A stretch of DNA of 64,000 nt from Planktothrix paucivesiculata PCC 9631. GTDB taxonomy: Bacteria; Cyanobacteriota; Cyanobacteriia; Cyanobacteriales; Microcoleaceae. A program made the translations under genes and the position numbers. The notes under the pieces are model-generated. The model made no database searches and was not told the origin of the DNA. It saw only the letters and a program-made list of their open reading frames with translations. The stretch lies in contig NZ_LR735001.1 in NCBI RefSeq assembly GCF_900009265.2, positions 1 to 64,000 on the forward strand, in the 5' to 3' direction. Positions 63,229 through 64,000 of the stretch are shown here, in pieces. Numbering within the stretch: the first letter of the stretch is position 1; every line of letters begins with the position of its first letter.

Positions 63229-64000
63229 ATGCTTAGTGTATTAATTTGGCTTCCTTTATTTGGTGCGGCTATTATTGCCTTTTGGCCGAATTTATCTGGT
63301 AAAAGGGCTCGTCAATTGTCCTTAGTCATCACGGTCGGATTATTTTTATGGTCATTGGTTTTAGCGGGACTATTTGATCCAGATAATCCGGCTTTACAAT
63401 TTAAAGAATTTATTCCTTGGATTAAACCCTTGGGGTTAAATTATACTTTAGGGGTTGATGGTTTATCCTTACCTTTAGTGATTTTAAATGGATTATTAAT
63501 TACCATTGCGATCGCTATTACTGATTTATTTATCAGTCGTCATCAACTCTATTACGCCTCAATATTACTGATATCGGCAGGAATTTCAGGAACATTTTTA
63601 TCCCAAAATTTATTATTGTTTCTGCTATTTTATGAAGTAGAATTGATCCCTTTGTATCTGTTAATTGCGATTTGGGGAGGCAAACGCAAAGGCTATGCAG
63701 CCACTAAATTTCTCCTGTATACAGCCGTTTCGGGATTTCTAGTTTTAGCGTCTTTTTTAGGAATTGTTTGGCTGACTCATACCGTTGATTTTGATTTAGA
63801 TACCATTAGTGCTACGGCTTTAGGAGTCTCATCTTTACCCCTAAACACCCAACTGATTTTATTAGGCGGTCTGTTAATTGGATTTGGGATTAAAATTCCT
63901 CTGTTTCCCTTCCATACCTGGCTACCGGATGCCCACGTTGAAGCCTCAACCCCCGTTTCTGTGCTGTTGGCGGGGGTATTATTAAAGTTAGGAACCTATG
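63229..64000 (+). CDS. ndhD: NDH-1 subunit NdhD of the CO2-uptake type (truncated by window end)
   Basis: The ATG at 63229 begins [20 protein letters not shown], and the frame stays open for 257 codons to the end of the window. Seen so far are [37 protein letters not shown] and the proton-channel segment [20 protein letters not shown], followed by [18 protein letters not shown]. These are NdhD/NuoM hallmarks. It follows ndhF by 74 bases. A cupA or cupB gene would be expected next and would define the complex. Confidence 0.9.
   Translation, partial: MLSVLIWLPLFGAAIIAFWPNLSGKRARQLSLVITVGLFLWSLVLAGLFDPDNPALQFKEFIPWIKPLGLNYTLGVDGLSLPLVILNGLLITIAIAITDLFISRHQLYYASILLISAGISGTFLSQNLLLFLLFYEVELIPLYLLIAIWGGKRKGYAATKFLLYTAVSGFLVLASFLGIVWLTHTVDFDLDTISATALGVSSLPLNTQLILLGGLLIGFGIKIPLFPFHTWLPDAHVEASTPVSVLLAGVLLKLGTY

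Overview
The window comes from a filamentous, Oscillatoriales-type cyanobacterium, with Planktothrix or Oscillatoria relatives most likely. This is an inference from the beta-carboxysome operon next to NDH-1 CO2-uptake genes, the low-GC coding style, many GCGATCGC (HIP1) octamers, and gaps full of 7-base tandem repeats (GAATTAC, CCCTGTT, GGGTAAT types) and GCAGGGG tracts. No rRNA, tRNA, intact IS element or CRISPR array was found.

Layout. 0-7.4 kb: central carbon genes (icd, pckA), then an Asp/Glu racemase-family gene that converges on a dicarboxylate/amino-acid symporter and a membrane-anchored solute-binding protein. 7.7-20 kb: a Cache-HAMP class III nucleotide cyclase, an ArsB/NhaD-type transporter with a c-di-AMP (ydaO-type) riboswitch in its leader, wecB, an ABC-class ATPase, an M28 peptidase, purU, dacB and an LpxB-related glycosyltransferase. 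20-32.5 kb: comB, a DUF3102-RusA fusion, a tandem-globin/pentapeptide membrane protein, a bestrophin, a LysR regulator, a PepSY-like secreted protein, a tandem-repeat protein of unknown role, a Fe-S/EF-hand membrane protein and a GATase-like protein. 32.8-44.5 kb: a Wsp-like chemosensory operon (two receptors, two CheW, CheR-TPR, hybrid CheA, CheB; no WspR seen). A pentameric ligand-gated ion channel gene lies directly upstream, and two crcB fluoride-channel genes lie upstream of that, all on one strand.

44.5-55.5 kb is the most accessory-like part. It holds a duplicated LysR gene start flanking a small beta-rich protein, a MITE, nadE, and then a four-gene operon. That operon is headed by a 1047-residue protein combining a caspase-type peptidase, an nSTAND-type NTPase and two C-terminal ubiquitin-like domains. 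It is followed by two small unknown proteins and a protein with two C-terminal membrane segments. This is the best candidate for an undescribed conflict or programmed-death system. Directly upstream, a VapBC-like pair is bracketed by 126-bp direct repeats carrying copies of a small HicB-like gene, with a frameshifted HicA-like remnant.

55.5-64 kb: the beta-carboxysome locus ccmK2-K1-L-M-N-O on the minus strand. ndhF and a truncated ndhD of a CO2-uptake NDH-1 complex diverge from it. Together they form the CO2-concentrating mechanism: the NDH-1 variant converts CO2 to bicarbonate, and the shell (CcmK, L, O) and scaffold (CcmM, N) package Rubisco and carbonic anhydrase.

Residue positions are counted from the translated frames and are approximate where marked. 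Family assignments rest on motif recognition without database searches.
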